DNA of 64,000 nucleotides from Talaromyces rugulosus (GCF_013368755.1 NC_049562.1:6758001-6822000), one strand, 5' to 3'; shown: positions 18,434 through 29,938, counted from the first letter of the stretch. Notes: generated by a model from the letters alone, not told the origin. Numbers and translations: made by a program.

Positions 18434-18781
18434 TTATTTATAGTAGTGTTTCGACGCAATAACGTTCTCGTCCTTGTCGAGTTCGAGTGCTGAATAGTGT
18501 TTCGCAGCATCGTTCTGGCTTGGATGCTCCGCCTCCCTTCGGCTGTGTAAGTGAAATTCAAGATACGCATCTCTGACAGAAACAACTCACTTCATCGCAA
18601 CTTTTACTGTATTAGGGTTCAAAGTATCCTTGTACTTTTCTGCAACTTCGGCGAATTCGCTTTTGGTATTCTGAGCAACGAATGGTCGGTCCCACGTGTC
18701 TGTCTTGCTCACATATGCGATGGCAATCTCTTTTCCCGTCGAGGTCGTCACATTCTTAATGAACTGGCTGGCTCTGTACAT
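18434..18781 (-). CDS. Small conserved-looking protein, 99 aa, two exons
   Basis: Exon 1 is 18781-18591 and exon 2 is 18542-18434, separated by a 48-nt intron (GTGAGT...TTACACAG). The product begins MYRASQFIKN and ends ASKHYYK. It is charged and soluble, without signal peptide or membrane segment. I do not recognise a named domain. The exact splice signals and natural C-terminal ending argue for a real gene of unknown function. Unspliced, the frame would run on into an unrelated sequence. Confidence 0.65.
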
Positions 18782-19320
18782 CTTGAAAGCCGAGGAGGAA
18801 TATATGTAGATATCGAGTGCAGAATATAGAATTGATTTTGTAAAATGATTGAAGATCTTGGGTGAGGTAGCATAAAGGCGGAAATACAGCTACTATTTAT
18901 ACTTAACGATACCGCACAGAAATGCAATTTAAAAGACTGCAGCGTGGACCTTGAGTATCACACGAGTACATCGACTTGTTGAGATTCTATAATTGGTTTC
19001 TAATGGCCGCACGCGAGGTGGAATTAATTTGCAGTGTGGTGTGAGCCACCGAATTCATAGCGAAATTCTGAAACATGCTCAACAAATAAGAAGTATCACA
19101 CTGGTGGAAGTTATCACTAATGCAGAAGGATACATGAGCTCAGGACATCTCATCGAATCATAGACTTGGTGGTGAGAGCAGGTGTGATTTCCATCAACTT
19201 AGACGCCAACGTCCATATTATCTGATCACTGAACGCTAACAATTTAAGAGATGTAAGACTGAAACAGGAAGCTGCATGTTTATGGTTACTGGTGCATGGA
19301 AGCAGCTTGATTTGCTAACT
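18782..19320. other. Intergenic region
   Basis: Upstream region of the 99-aa gene. No gene is supported. Confidence 0.45.
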
Positions 19321-19412
19321 TCGCGCCAATCCAGCAGGACGCTAACGTACCGCCGCGACAACGCGCGCGCGAAGATGCATCAACCAATCAACAGGTTCAC
19401 AACTGCTCAGCC
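19321..19412 (+). repeat. Direct repeat R1, copy 1
   Basis: Shares GCGCCAATC..CAGGACGCT, then a CG-alternating tract, then GAAGATGCAT.AACC.ATCAAC with 20141-20244 in the same orientation, with a small indel in the middle. The two copies flank the decayed SANT sequence. Confidence 0.6.
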
Positions 19413-19640
19413 TAAGGGAAGAATCTAACCTGGGACGTGATCGAGGACAAGTTTGCGGGAAAGTTCTCCCGTCGTAGTAAATCATGTTTACAGGCGCATT
19501 GTAGTCAAAAGCTGAAACCAAAGCAGTAGGCCCTTGACTCTGGCTTGGACCAGATACTTGAGTTGTAGCCCATTTTCGAAACTTGACACACCATCGCCAG
19601 ATCCTAAGATCGTCCACAACACTAAAAAAAAAAGAATATA

Positions 19641-19877
19641 CCGTTCTCACAAGAGGAGCGGGGACTCTTGAAACGACTGAAGGAAGAAGATAGATTGCCA
19701 TGGAAGCAGATCAAGAAACACTTCCCAGGGCGAACAATGGGTACTCTCTAGGTTCAATACAGCAAAAAGCTCAAGGGTCGAGATCCAGCGTCACCGGTTC
19801 CGAGTGAAGATAAGGATTCGCATGACGAGTCTTCGCAGCCCACCAAGTCAGACGGGAGAAGCTGCACAAAGTACTAA
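19641..19877 (+). pseudogene. Decayed SANT/Myb-like domain
   Basis: A plus-strand frame reads PFSQEERGLLKRLKEED... to YSKKLKGRDP, clearly a SANT/Myb-like domain related to the one ending at 16198. It is interrupted by TAG at 19749-19751, where relatives would have Gln, so CAG-to-TAG is the likely change. The tail continues as a Ser/Asp-rich stretch to a stop at 19874. A poly-A run lies just upstream, and no coherent upstream exon is visible. It is probably a decayed duplicate of the gene at 14552. Confidence 0.65.
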
Positions 19878-20140
19878 ACCTAGCATGGATAGAATCGGCG
19901 GATGAGTGATGAGTCTCCACCCGGAGGACTAGCTTTGTTGACTGCTCCTTCATGTAATATAAATAATTTGATAAGGATCAATACGTACGTGGGCCCGTGT
20001 CGATGCTAGTTCAGCAGGGATCCCGGCGCTTAACACACTCAGCAAACTCACTCTGCCTGATCCCTTTTCTATCACTCCAAGTGGCTTCATTAGCTCATAG
20101 GAATTACTTGGACTGCAGGCAAACATTCCGAGATTGCTGC

Positions 20141-20244
20141 CTAGCGCCAATCTAACAGGACGCTTAGACAGTAATGAAAGGCTGCGGCAACGCGCGCGCG
20201 AAGATGCATTAACCTATCAACCGGCTCATAACTATTGTTCTCAA
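20141..20244 (+). repeat. Direct repeat R1, copy 2
   Basis: Partner of 19321-19412. The copies are roughly 80 percent alike by eye and 820 bp apart. They may be ends of an unrecognised small element or a segmental duplication. Confidence 0.6.
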
Positions 20245-21003
20245 CCTGTCTCCTAGACTTGTAGGATTGAGTAGCCCATGGCAGAGGTTTAATATAGATG
20301 GTGATTGGACGCATTCTTGGCTAGGTAGGTATGGCGCTAGCTGAGGGATCCGTTTTGAGTGGCTTATTGGCGAGCGACTTAATCCAGGCATAGGGCCTAG
20401 TGGGGCTAAACTGTCCGGGTCACGTCATGAGTTGATTGTTCACATGATTAGAGTGTTCCAACATTCGTCCTTCTGATTCAATGTCACTGAATGGCTCTCG
20501 ATCTTCGTATTAATATGTTTGCTCGTCAAGTGCGATAATAGCCTGAGGTGACTTGTGGCACAGTGCACGAGCCTTATGTGCTAGAGCTTAGCTCGTGTAT
20601 GAGATTGTAAAAGCCCTATATCTGGCTGGGCTTTAAGGTAAAATCATTGCCATTAATAATAAGTGTGAAGTCTGTAGAAATAGTAAATAATCCGCTAGAC
20701 TAATAGATGTGACGTGGTTGCAGTGGGCTGAAGGCTGCTTTGCAATGTCAAGTTCAGGCCTAGGAATACATCTCAGGTTTTATGCCTCCGTTTCAAACCC
20801 TCTCTTCTAACGTCCAACCAAGTTGACCTGGGAAGCTTGTTGAGTCATTACATCGCACCTTTGCATGTCTACCACAGTCTGCGAAGTTTCCGATTCATTC
20901 TGAAAAAACATAAAATTATGCAAAGGATACATGTCTTGAAGAACAGCTCGGATGGAACATAGAGATGCCAGCCTATTCCGGAAATTATGGCATATTTTTC
21001 TTG
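20245..21003. other. Intergenic region without recognised gene
   Basis: No frame with family features or convincing splicing was found. Holds the 3' flank of the membrane-protein gene. Confidence 0.45.
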
Positions 21004-21792
21004 TCAATATCCTCTCTTAGACACATCAGATTGCTGTTTGACCACCGGCTGAGCGTGGCAAATATACCCAGTTGCGAGAATAACGAGTACCTGTCGCAAA
21101 AATTAGTCAGGCCAACTCCAGTTGAATGATGAGATCCTATAAGCGCATTACCTGATTCAGGGTTGCCCAGGTTGATATATGAATTATACCAAATACCGAA
21201 AATATAGAGGCACATAGTGTCACACCTAAAAAGTCCAATGCCCTTCGGACCAATACCACTTGCGACGGTCCATCTGGTGGAGTTCGTCGCGAAATTGAAT
21301 AGCAAATAGTTGCAAGGAATAAGTAATCGAGAGCAAAGGCAATAGTGAGCAACTTATACAGCCACGAATGCAGCAGAGGAATAAGTAGCAACAGAAATAT
21401 CTTCATTACAGAAGAGAAACTGCCATATAGTAAGCAAAGCAGCTTTGTACCGTTCCCAGATAGTAAGCGTCGAAATAAAATGATCTATATTGTTAGCTTT
21501 CATACAATCACTACAGCATAAGACTCACCTCAAATACACTAGGAAAGATTGTAGACAAACCCAATGGCACGTGAAATATTGGTAGAGAAAGATCGCCAGA
21601 TTCGAACTTGGTATCTCTACTGGCAAATACTAATACGGAAACGCTTGCAACTAGGCAAAGCATTGAGAGGACAAAATTCCAGCTCCAGCACAAGCCTTTA
21701 GTGCAAAGGAAGGAGATGGTTTTCATGAGACTCAATATAACAATAGGAATAGAAAGAGAGACATTCAAAGTGTATGTTGCTTGGTTGTCCAT
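21004..21792 (-). CDS. Multi-pass membrane protein, three exons
   Basis: Exons 21792-21529, 21484-21152 and 21090-21004 give 227 aa. The introns are GTGAGT...ATAG (44 nt) and GTAATG...GACAG (61 nt) with CTAAC/CTAAT branch sites, and the frame is continuous. There are about six hydrophobic segments: 10-27, 40-57, 70-90, 110-145 (two, closely spaced), 160-180 and the C-terminal 200-215. Size and layout resemble fungal integral membrane proteins of unknown function (for example DUF7702-like), but I cannot assign a family. No signal peptide beyond the first membrane segment is seen. Confidence 0.7.
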
Positions 21793-22130
21793 TTTTCAGA
21801 ATTGTATTGTGTACATAATTCGATGTATTTTTTTTGGGAATTCGGCTGCAGGCGTCCTGGATATCTTATACTTGGGTCTCGTCCACATTGTGCGTGAAGT
21901 GCAGCAACTTCTTCATCATTCAGTCCCACCACTAGTCTATATCACACAATTTATCTTCTTTCGATCCTGTACAGTTCGATCTTGTTCGACTTCTATACAC
22001 TTGTATTATTGGTCAACTTCTCGATATGGTACTACAAATTCATTTTGAAATTAGAGCTTTCACGTATTCAACGTGGTTATGGACCTGTTTCTTCCGTGAG
22101 CTGTTCCGCCAAATATTCCACCAGAAGTTC

Positions 22131-22183
22131 CGTTAAAACTTCCACTAAAACTTTCACTAAAACTTCCACTAAAACTTCCGCCA
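22131..22183. repeat. Short 12-bp tandem repeat
   Basis: About four imperfect copies of ACTAAAACTTCC. Read on the minus strand it gives a Gly/Ser/Phe-rich peptide, but no gene context supports translation. Confidence 0.7.
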
Positions 22184-22529
22184 AATAGTCGGACGATGAC
22201 ACCTCGGCGGATTTTGCCCCACCACCTTTCGTGGGTTGGGGTGAGGGGAGTGTGGTCGTTGGGCAACAAATTTTTTTGGGCTTCATTATGTTGGTTGATA
22301 TACTGAACTGCCCGACAATATTCTGATACAGTTCTTCACAGCTCCGAAGTGTTATCGACAGAACCGGTCCGAGACTTGCGACTGAAACCTGGGAGTTTTC
22401 CCAACCATTTCGCCTTCACTATTTCGCGGGCCGTATCCTGGCATGGGCGCGATTTGTCTTCTATGATAATGACAAGCAAAGTCGGTGACATCTATTTACG
22501 TATTGATTACCAAATAGCTAACGACAGAA

Positions 22530-22772
22530 ATGGAAGTACAGGTTGGACAAAACGCTCTCGCAGGGAAAGAGGAATATATACGCGGCCACATTTTCGAAGC
22601 AGAGGACGAGGACAGATTCATAACCGGCAGAGGAACCTTGATAATGGTCATCGATCCAAATGACGACAGCAATACAAAACCATACAGAGATATCAAGGAA
22701 GACACAACATTTCCGGTCCCCGCTGGATGCCGCGTTAAAGTGCTAGATGTCCTAGTAAAGATGACCAAGTAG
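22530..22772 (+). CDS. Small hypothetical protein, 80 aa
   Basis: An acidic 80-aa ORF beginning MEVQVGQNAL. The sequence just upstream (TAGCTAACGACAG, 22514-22526) looks like a branch site plus acceptor, so this may be the last exon of a longer gene whose first exon I cannot fix. Its 3' end overlaps that of the convergent gene ending at 22735 by 38 bp. No family recognised. Confidence 0.4.
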   Translation: MEVQVGQNALAGKEEYIRGHIFEAEDEDRFITGRGTLIMVIDPNDDSNTKPYRDIKEDTTFPVPAGCRVKVLDVLVKMTK

Positions 22773-23737
22773 GCTGTAATTTCAACACGTCCAACAGCGC
22801 CAGTCCTGCACTTTGTCCCACCCACAATGTGATTGATATGTCTTCATTAACATCTTCGGGGATCATCGTCGTGAGGCAATCCGTTGTTAACTCCCCTGCT
22901 TCTCGCTCTGTCTTCCACTGGCGGCTGGTTTGGACAGCGTCAATGATAAGGTCCCTCAGATATGGTATGTGGTCGGCCGGTGATTTAGAATACATAAATT
23001 GAATCTCTAGTTTGGTTAGTTGTGCAGAATGACGTTCTGATATCTTACTTACGCCTCCCAGTGTTTGCGTTACGAGTGTGATCGATCCCCTCTGCTTGAT
23101 CTTTTGCTAGCATCGCTGGCAGTTCTTGATTGAATGGCAGTCTTTGATTTCTTTGCTCTTCAGTGCTATCTTCAACTGTATATAATTATTAGCCGAGTGA
23201 CATGCATAATACTGCTCAGGAAAGGCATATTTACCACCTGCTACGCATCGGGTTTCAGAGGATATTTCGCTATTAGCATTTGCCAATATGGCTAGCTCTA
23301 GTGCAAATTAGATTTTCATGTCTTCCATAGGATTGGATATGTATACCATCAATAGACTGAGGCACCTTGTAGTCAATAGCGAGAGACCGAAAAATAGTAT
23401 CGCGAAGCTGATGGTTCCCCTCCATAAGTCCAATCAGTCTTATTCGTTCGCCCTTCTTCATATCTACAACTCTAGACTGTCCAAGAGCCACTGCAGACAA
23501 GAATACCAAATGAGGAATCTTCTTTGCAAGCAGAGAATAGAGGAAAGTTCTATATTTCTTCCGTTTTGATGTAGTCTGAACGAATATAAGGATCTCGACA
23601 GCTTCATCGACGCGGCGCTTCTCTGCGTCACTCAGATGGCGAACAAATTTGACGTCGTTGGCACACTTAACGAGTATTCCCAAAGCAACATCTGCTTGGA
23701 GAGGTCTAGACCTCGCATTCCGTTGTGAGGGATCCAT
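22735..23737 (-). CDS. Unknown fungal protein, four exons, 282 aa
   Basis: Exons 23737-23347, 23297-23235, 23175-23053 and 23006-22735. The introns (49, 59, 46 nt) start GTATAC, GTAAAT and GTAAGT and end TAG, CAG and TAG, and every junction keeps the frame. The product begins MDPSQRNARS; an upstream in-frame extension exists but is less likely. An alpha-helical N-terminal half rich in Lys/Arg and hydrophobic residues is followed by a Gln/Asn-rich middle and a C-terminal helical region. No catalytic motif, signal peptide or membrane segment was seen. The precise splicing of two very short exons makes a real gene likely; I do not recognise the family. Confidence 0.7.
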
Positions 23738-24391
23738 TTTTGAGACTCGGAAGAAAGAGGGGAATATTTTGTGGGAATTTTTGAGGGAGAAGTCGAAATG
23801 TTGGAAATCTTGACGGAGAAGTAGCGGGGGAAATTGACGGAAAAACTGACGGAAGGGTATGACGTGTTCAAATATGACCCAATCGCACCTAGCATTATTT
23901 CCCCACAGCGAAGGAGAGAGGCCAACCAATCAATCTGTCCTATGTACATGATGATATAGAGGACATCCGATTAGCTCTATGGCTGCCATTAAATTCTAGA
24001 AGTTACATATTGTGTAGAGATCCTGCGTTATATTCACTGCTGCACTGCTTAAACGATATGAAGAGATGGTGAATCGCATTGGGATACAAGAGCTAACACT
24101 GAAGGCAGCATTGGTCTAGACATCTCGATCCTAATAATTGCTTCTTTCTCGTCAATATCAACCATTGGAGATAGGCTGATCGATGGGCCAATTGCGAGAC
24201 TTTGATCGTACATCTCTAGCACAATTTCATGTAGGTTAATGCAAGACTGCGGCACAAGCGGACTTTCGAATAATATGAGGTTACATGTAGATGTTCCTTA
24301 ACTGTATTAGTACGTCTACCAAAGCAGGGGCCGCAGCGCATTGATAGGAATTGGCTGCCCTGTTTGCCATATGGATGTGGATGACGCCGTG
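23738..24391. other. Divergent intergenic region
   Basis: Separates the start of the unknown gene from that of the BCS1-like gene. A possible minus-strand exon at 24049-24220 has no ATG or donor I can support. Confidence 0.45.
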
Positions 24392-24399
24392 TATAAATA
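24392..24399 (+). promoter_or_regulatory. TATA box of the BCS1-like gene
   Basis: TATAAATA 105 bp upstream of the ATG at 24504, followed by pyrimidine-rich sequence. Confidence 0.55.
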
Positions 24400-24503
24400 G
24401 AGGCATGTTTCCGCTGGTTATCTGCCTGGTCAGATATCAGATCCCTTTCATCTTTCCTGAAAAGCGAATACACACTCAACTCCAACGTTATACATCTCTC
24501 ATA

Positions 24504-26020
24504 ATGGACCCTACCAGTGTTGCTTCCGATGTTGCTGCCCATGTTGCTGCCAATGTTGCTGCCATGCCAGTCTCTATCCTCGATGTCTTCTTCCCTGGCT
24601 TCACCAGTATCCTTTCCATGGCGCATGGACTGTCGGCGGGGAAGCTGAACAGCAATGTCCGCTTGCTTCTCTTCGGTGGCTTTCTCATCTTTCTAGCGAA
24701 ATATATCTATGGATATATCAACGACCTGGTGAACAGCCACTTCAGTTCGTGACACTCTCCTTTTTCTTAGTCCTATGCTAACGATGCCAAGCGTCCACAA
24801 TCAATGTTTCGTATTATAACGAAGCATTCGATATGCTCATTAATTGGATATCTGAACAACCATTCGCTCAGAATACTCGAACGACTTTGGTCAGTGTTGG
24901 TGCGAAGCACCGACGAGGATTATTCGATAATGCCAACGGAGATAAGAAGTCCTTATCGTTCACACCGTGGAATACGTCGATTATCTTCATGTACAAGGGC
25001 CATCTCATCCGGTTCCGCCGTGCCCCGAAGGATGGCCGCTCAGGCGAAGAAGAAATTGTCGTCTCCTGTTATGGTCGATCTCCAAGGATCGTGAAGGAGC
25101 TCTTCGAGGAGTGCCGAACCGAATATCTCAAGCAAATTGAAAAGAAGACCACAGTGTTTGACCATCAGGGAGGAGAATGGAGAAAAACCATGTCGAGAGA
25201 AATCCGCCCTTTATCAACCATCCTCATGGACGAGAAAAAAAAGCAAAAAGTGTTGAACGATGTGGAGAGCTTTTTGGACCCAGCAGCCCGAGGCTGGTAT
25301 GCGCGGCGAGGCATACCCTACCGCAGAGGGTTTCTCTTGTATGGACCCCCCGGGACTGGGAAATCTAGCTTTAGTTTATCCATTGCGGGACAGTTTGACT
25401 TGGATATATATATTCTCAACCTTTCTGCTGTTGATGATAGTGGCCTGAGCAGTCTATTCTCTGAACTCCCGTCCCGTTGTGTTGTGCTGCTAGAGGATGT
25501 TGATGCTGCTGGCACAACGCGAACCGAACAAACCGCCGAAAAAACCACCGATCAGGTAGCCGCTACATCTAAAGGACTGACACTCTCCGGTTTATTGAAT
25601 GCAATAGACGGCGTCTCTTCGCAAGAAGGCCGGGTGTTGATAATGACTACCAATCACATTGAACACCTGGATGCGGCACTGATCCGACCTGGGCGTGTGG
25701 ACAGAAAAGTTTTGTTCCAACTTACTGATAAGGACATGAACGCTAGGCTCTTCTGCATCATATTCAAACAGTCAGCGGAAGATCAGCACTCGCCGAAAGG
25801 AGATATTGATGAAGAAACTGTTGGACAACTTGCAATTGAGTTTGCCGGAAAGATACCGGAACGTGTATTCAGTCCGGCAGAAGTTCTATCTTATCTCCTG
25901 GAGAACAAGTTGTCGCCTACCAAGGCTGTCGCCAATGTGGAGAGATGGGTGAAAGACAATGAGAATGAAGACGGTGAAAGTCTGAGAAGAGAGTTGTCGT
26001 GGGCGAGTGATTCGGCGTAG
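24504..26020 (+). CDS. BCS1-like AAA ATPase
   Basis: Exons 24504-24744 and 24792-26020 give 489 aa, close to the usual size of BCS1 (about 450-500). The 47-nt intron starts GTTCGT and ends AAG after a GCTAAC branch site; the frame continues exactly. One hydrophobic segment near residues 55-75 is followed by the BCS1-specific region, then the AAA domain: Walker A GPPGTGKSS (about 190), Walker B VVLLEDVD, sensor-1 TTNH and arginine-finger motif RPGRVD. BCS1 inserts the Rieske iron-sulfur protein into complex III across the mitochondrial inner membrane. Fungi carry many diverged paralogues in accessory regions, so this copy is unlikely to be the housekeeping gene. The motifs are intact and activity is plausible. 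Confidence 0.92.
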
Positions 26021-26413
26021 GAGGAGATTGTGGCTTGACGAGTGGCTTAAGGATGACTAATCCAGTTGAGTGGCTTGTGTCTGTGGCTTAGCATATTGTG
26101 GCTGGACAATAAATAGTTGAGTTTGTAACGGTCGATAACACACTCCCTTGAATTTGATACGTTTATTATTCCAAGCCCAGCCTGAGTAATGTAGGCATAT
26201 GGGTTGTAGGGTGCAGGAGCAGACGATTGTCGATGGTTGATTATCAATTGCCCACGCTGAATACGCTAACGTTTTAAACCTGCTGCCGCCTGGCTTGTAA
26301 ACGCTCACATCACCCCTCCAATTGAAACATCAGCATAAATGCACATGCTCGCCCACGATTTCACCCTCCCCGAAAAATCATTTGTCCATTGATTTCGCGA
26401 TCAAGGCCGCCCG

Positions 26414-27931
26414 ATGCATACCCAACAACCAGTGAATCCTCGCAAACGACAACATTCAGATCAACACTCCCTCGCGGCATCACCCAAACGGGCTGACAAG
26501 AAGCTGAAAGTCGACCATCCCAGCGGCTCTCAACCCCCGGCAGCGTTTTGGGATAATTTATCGGAAGTCTGGTTGACTCATAACGCACTGCGGGAGTTCG
26601 ATCTGAGGAACAAACAAACCACGACAAACGGTTTCGAACAATCCCAACCATTGCGGCCTGTTACCCGCAGCATCCTGCGAAACATTCAAGAAGTTGCCAA
26701 GGAGGGTGGCCTGGATTTATCAGAATTGAGAGGTGTAAGACGAGTGGATTTGGATAAATTTGTCTTGGAAAGCACTAACTGGTTACTGTAGTATCCCGAG
26801 CCTGAAATGAATTCCCGCCGATCGAAATACCGAGTCCAGAAGCAGAGTCTAAGCGCCTCTAGAAGTGCTTCGCGAGGTTCGAGTGCTTCGCGGAGCACCA
26901 AACCGTCGACTACCAAAAGCAGTGGACCGTATGACCGTGACTTCCAGCAACATCTCATTGACCACGGTATCTATCCTCACGCATACGAATATCCCGATGG
27001 GCGGATACCACCGAAACCTACGAACTGGAGTGATATCAAAGAACGACTAGCGCGTCAACGATCCTCGCTTTCTCCTTCAAAATTCACCGACGAAATGCAC
27101 GAAAAATTTGTTCGCGCTGATGCTCATGCTTTTAAAGAAAAGCAAATTACAGAATCGGTGATCTCGGTGATCGAGGGTGACAATGGAGACGCTCGATGCG
27201 TTGCAGGCGGAATCCCATTTCGAAACCTCGACCATCTCACAGACGGGACATTAGTTCCAGGAAATCCTGATCGTTATTATGGGGCACGCCCTGAGCAACT
27301 TGACCGCCGAATACGAAGTGAGCTTGATGATCAAATAGTTCCATCCACGCAACACGATCTCCCAGTCGCACCAAATTTCTTCCTGGCAGCGAAAGGCCCC
27401 GATGGTTCAGCATCGGTAGCCAGAAGGCAAGCAAGTTATGACGGTGCGTTAGGAGCAAGGGGAATGCGTTCGCTTCAGGAGTATGGCAAGGATGAACCAG
27501 GATTTGACAATAATGCTTATACCCTTACGTCGATCTATCACAATGGTCAGCTCCAAATGTTCACCAGTCATCCTTCGAAATCGGCTACCTTAGATCGGCC
27601 AGAGTACCTTATGACTCAGCTCAATACTTGGGGAATGACTGGTAATATTGAGACTTTCCGAGAAGGTGCAACCTGGTATCGGAATGGCAGAGACTGGGCA
27701 AAGGAACAACGAGATGAAGCGATCAAAAGAGCAAACGAACGAGCTACCAACAGCCCAGGTGTATCTTCGACTCTTAATACGAGCTTCGGTACGGTATGTG
27801 AGATATCGAGCAATGATTCAGCGGCATCTATTACTGAGCAATCATACTTCTCATTTAATGCAACTGACACTCCCGAAGAGTCGTTACGATCAGACTCTCC
27901 CAAACGATCCCAGAGGAAGCATAATGACTGA
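26414..27931 (+). CDS. DUF7924-type fungal protein, two exons
   Basis: Exons 26414-26734 and 26792-27931 give 486 aa. The 57-nt intron (GTAAGA...CTAAC...CTGTAG) removes an in-frame stop and restores a LRGYPEPEMN junction typical of the family. The N terminus carries a basic KRADKKLK patch and the FWDNLSEVWLT motif. The large C-terminal domain contains GPYDRDFQQHLIDHG, PGNPDRYYGARPEQL and a C-terminal basic tail. This family (DUF7924 as I recall it) is multicopy in Aspergillus and Penicillium and its function is unknown; the fold may be nuclease-like, but that is not shown here. The gene appears intact. A fragment of a paralogue lies at 30168-30245. Confidence 0.85.
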
Positions 27932-28511
27932 TAGACTGATCATACGACAGCAGCAGGGGATAGACAAACCGTGGCATCCCTATATACACAATGAAAAAGA
28001 AATATTCTAATCTCGACTAGGTATGTTCTGGCGGGCTTTCACTAGCCTGGATGTCTAATAGAATAGACCCTTTCAAGACGCTCAAACAGACTTATAGTAT
28101 TGATAAGCATCTCTAGCTTTGTTTATCTCTTTAAGTTGCATGTAATTCTTGGGACTCGCTTTCATATAAAAAATAATGGGAGTGTAGTGTTCCTCAGGCC
28201 GGCAAATGCGGGATGCCGTCAAGGCGCGGCCCAGGAGTGTTTTACCATAGCTTGCCCCACATGCGGCCTAACTTACCTAGTACTTAAGAAGTTAGGTAGT
28301 CAGCAGCAGAGCTTCCGAGGTGGTCGACTTTTTCTTGATCCCTCAAGGCAAACGTTGTCACTGTATCCGACATTGGTACCCATACACAAAGGCAGACAAT
28401 CATCGAGTATCACAGCTCAGTCCAAGCCTTTCTTTCTCGACCCTTGTACACGAATAAATTTGTCGCCCTTTCCAAACAATCCTGGGCTTTTTCCTCCTGG
28501 CAACTCACCAC
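27932..28511. other. Intergenic region
   Basis: 3' flank of the DUF7924-type gene. An open frame from 28100 lacks protein-like composition and is not supported. Confidence 0.4.
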
Positions 28512-28721
28512 ATGGTTTATTCCCCACCTTGCTCGACCAGCAGCTACGAGACCATGCTACAAACTCTAGGACCGCTCGACTACGGGTGCACGGATTGGCG
28601 GATCAGTAGCCAAAAAGCCGCTGATCTGTACAGTTCTGGTACCAGGCTTTGGACAAAAAAGGATCTCGAAGACATAGAACAACAATTGCGCCAATCCTAT
28701 ACGAGGCCGCTCTCTGCCTGA
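28512..28721 (+). CDS. Small hypothetical protein, 69 aa
   Basis: Starts MVYSPPCSTS and ends TRPLSA. A pyrimidine-rich leader precedes the ATG and the composition is protein-like (Trp, Tyr and charged residues evenly spread). No family recognised and no intron needed. It could be the first exon of a decayed gene. Confidence 0.4.
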   Translation: MVYSPPCSTSSYETMLQTLGPLDYGCTDWRISSQKAADLYSSGTRLWTKKDLEDIEQQLRQSYTRPLSA

Positions 28722-28910
28722 GGCTTCTATCGGGCTCTGAGTTGATTCCTACCCTTGGGGATAGCCTCCGCTGTCATACTTCATTATTTCGATCTGGGCT
28801 GATGTGTTCAATACTGTATAAGCAACATTGTTTCTCTATAAATACGTTAGGAACAGGCTCCGCATTGAGGCCATTAATACTCATCAATCATATTTTGGTT
28901 ATCATCCCTG

Positions 28911-29012
28911 TTATTTGAGTCAGCAATACGAATGCTTTAAAGCATATTTTATTTTATATCGTCATCACCCTCATCATTTTTGTTTTGAGTCAGCAAAGCA
29001 CAAATGCTTTAA
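28911..29012 (+). repeat. Dispersed repeat R2 with internal duplication
   Basis: TTTGAGTCAGCAA...ATGCTTTAAAGCA occurs twice in tandem here, about 70 bp apart. The second copy with its left flank (TCATCACCC) recurs in inverted orientation at about 43818-43895. Confidence 0.65.
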
Positions 29013-29260
29013 AGCAGATGCATCACTGTTGTTCGCTGGAGATCTGGTCATTTGGTCCTTTATTTCCACATAAATCTAAGTTTCGTCCGGAAATTTTCTG
29101 CCAGGCCGATTGAAGACCTCAGAAGACAATCAATCTGGTCGTGCACACCCAGCGAGTAGAGATTTAGGAAGTGGGGTTCCATATCCATATCCCGTCTCTT
29201 GCGCCAGTCACACTTCGGGGTATGCAGATCCCTCGATGACCGCCTAGTCGACGTGCTAAT

Positions 29261-29938
29261 CTAATCATCCTCTCGAAATGCGTTCACACAGAGATCGTGG
29301 TCAAAAACGACTTCCTTTCGCATGATACACCACTTCAGTTCGTCCTCCGTTCTCCATCCACCAATGCCAGGGATTCCATTATCCCTTGCCCGACCAATGC
29401 AGCTCCTACAGTATTCTTCGCTACTCTTGCCATGCTTTGCGTCAGGGCAATAGAATGAGTTCCGCTGTTGTGTTATGGGGACGATCGTAATCTCCATATT
29501 GCTGCTTGTCTCAATATTAACAAAGTGATCCTCTAACATAGATGTGCGACCATCGGGCCAACTCCTGGTGTGTTTTTGATAAGATCCACGATCTTGAGTC
29601 TCGGTAGCCGTGTAATGGATCTTGACAGCGTCTAGATATTTTCGCTCGCATAACCACTTTTGTAGCCTGTTAATGGCGAAATATTTCGATTCCTCGAGTA
29701 GAGCTTGGTACAGTGGGAAATCGTGACCCGCCAGCCTATCATAGAAAACCGGAAGAACTCCAGTACGGAGATACTGAAGGATGTGTTCAAAGATTTTGGC
29801 GTCACTTTCAATGAAGTATGAGCCATGTTTGTCGCCCCATTTTCCAGAAAAAAGATTGTTGAAGTATAAGCTCTGGCCTAGCCATCCCTCAGGGTCCGTA
29901 ATATAGGTACGTTGGGAAGTTTTGATTGTGACGTACAT
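29261..29938 (-). CDS. BTB/POZ (T1-type) domain protein
   Basis: 225-aa ORF. Residues 1-100 resemble the tetramerisation-type BTB domain of KCTD proteins: a strand-rich start (YVTIKTSQRTY), SLYFNNLFSG, ESDAKIFEHILQYLRTG and LLEESKYFAINRLQKWL. The remainder is a variable tail with several Cys residues (about 165-185). Such proteins usually form oligomers and recruit partners, including cullin ligases in animals; fungal members are uncharacterised. An acceptor-like TACAG lies directly before the ATG, so a short 5' exon near 30060-30100 is possible. No stops disturb the frame. Confidence 0.75.
   Translation of the reverse strand: MYVTIKTSQRTYITDPEGWLGQSLYFNNLFSGKWGDKHGSYFIESDAKIFEHILQYLRTGVLPVFYDRLAGHDFPLYQALLEESKYFAINRLQKWLCERKYLDAVKIHYTATETQDRGSYQKHTRSWPDGRTSMLEDHFVNIETSSNMEITIVPITQQRNSFYCPDAKHGKSSEEYCRSCIGRARDNGIPGIGGWRTEDELKWCIMRKEVVFDHDLCVNAFREDD

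Noticed and set aside
22060..22286. Gly/Ser/Phe-rich minus-strand ORF
   Set aside because: Comes from a 12-bp tandem repeat; no gene context.
24049..24255. Possible minus-strand exon upstream of the BCS1-like gene
   Set aside because: No ATG at its beginning, no donor I can support, and no family resemblance.
28100..28609. 169-codon ORF before the 69-aa ORF
   Set aside because: Low protein-like character, no family, and it overlaps the better-supported start at 28512 in another frame.
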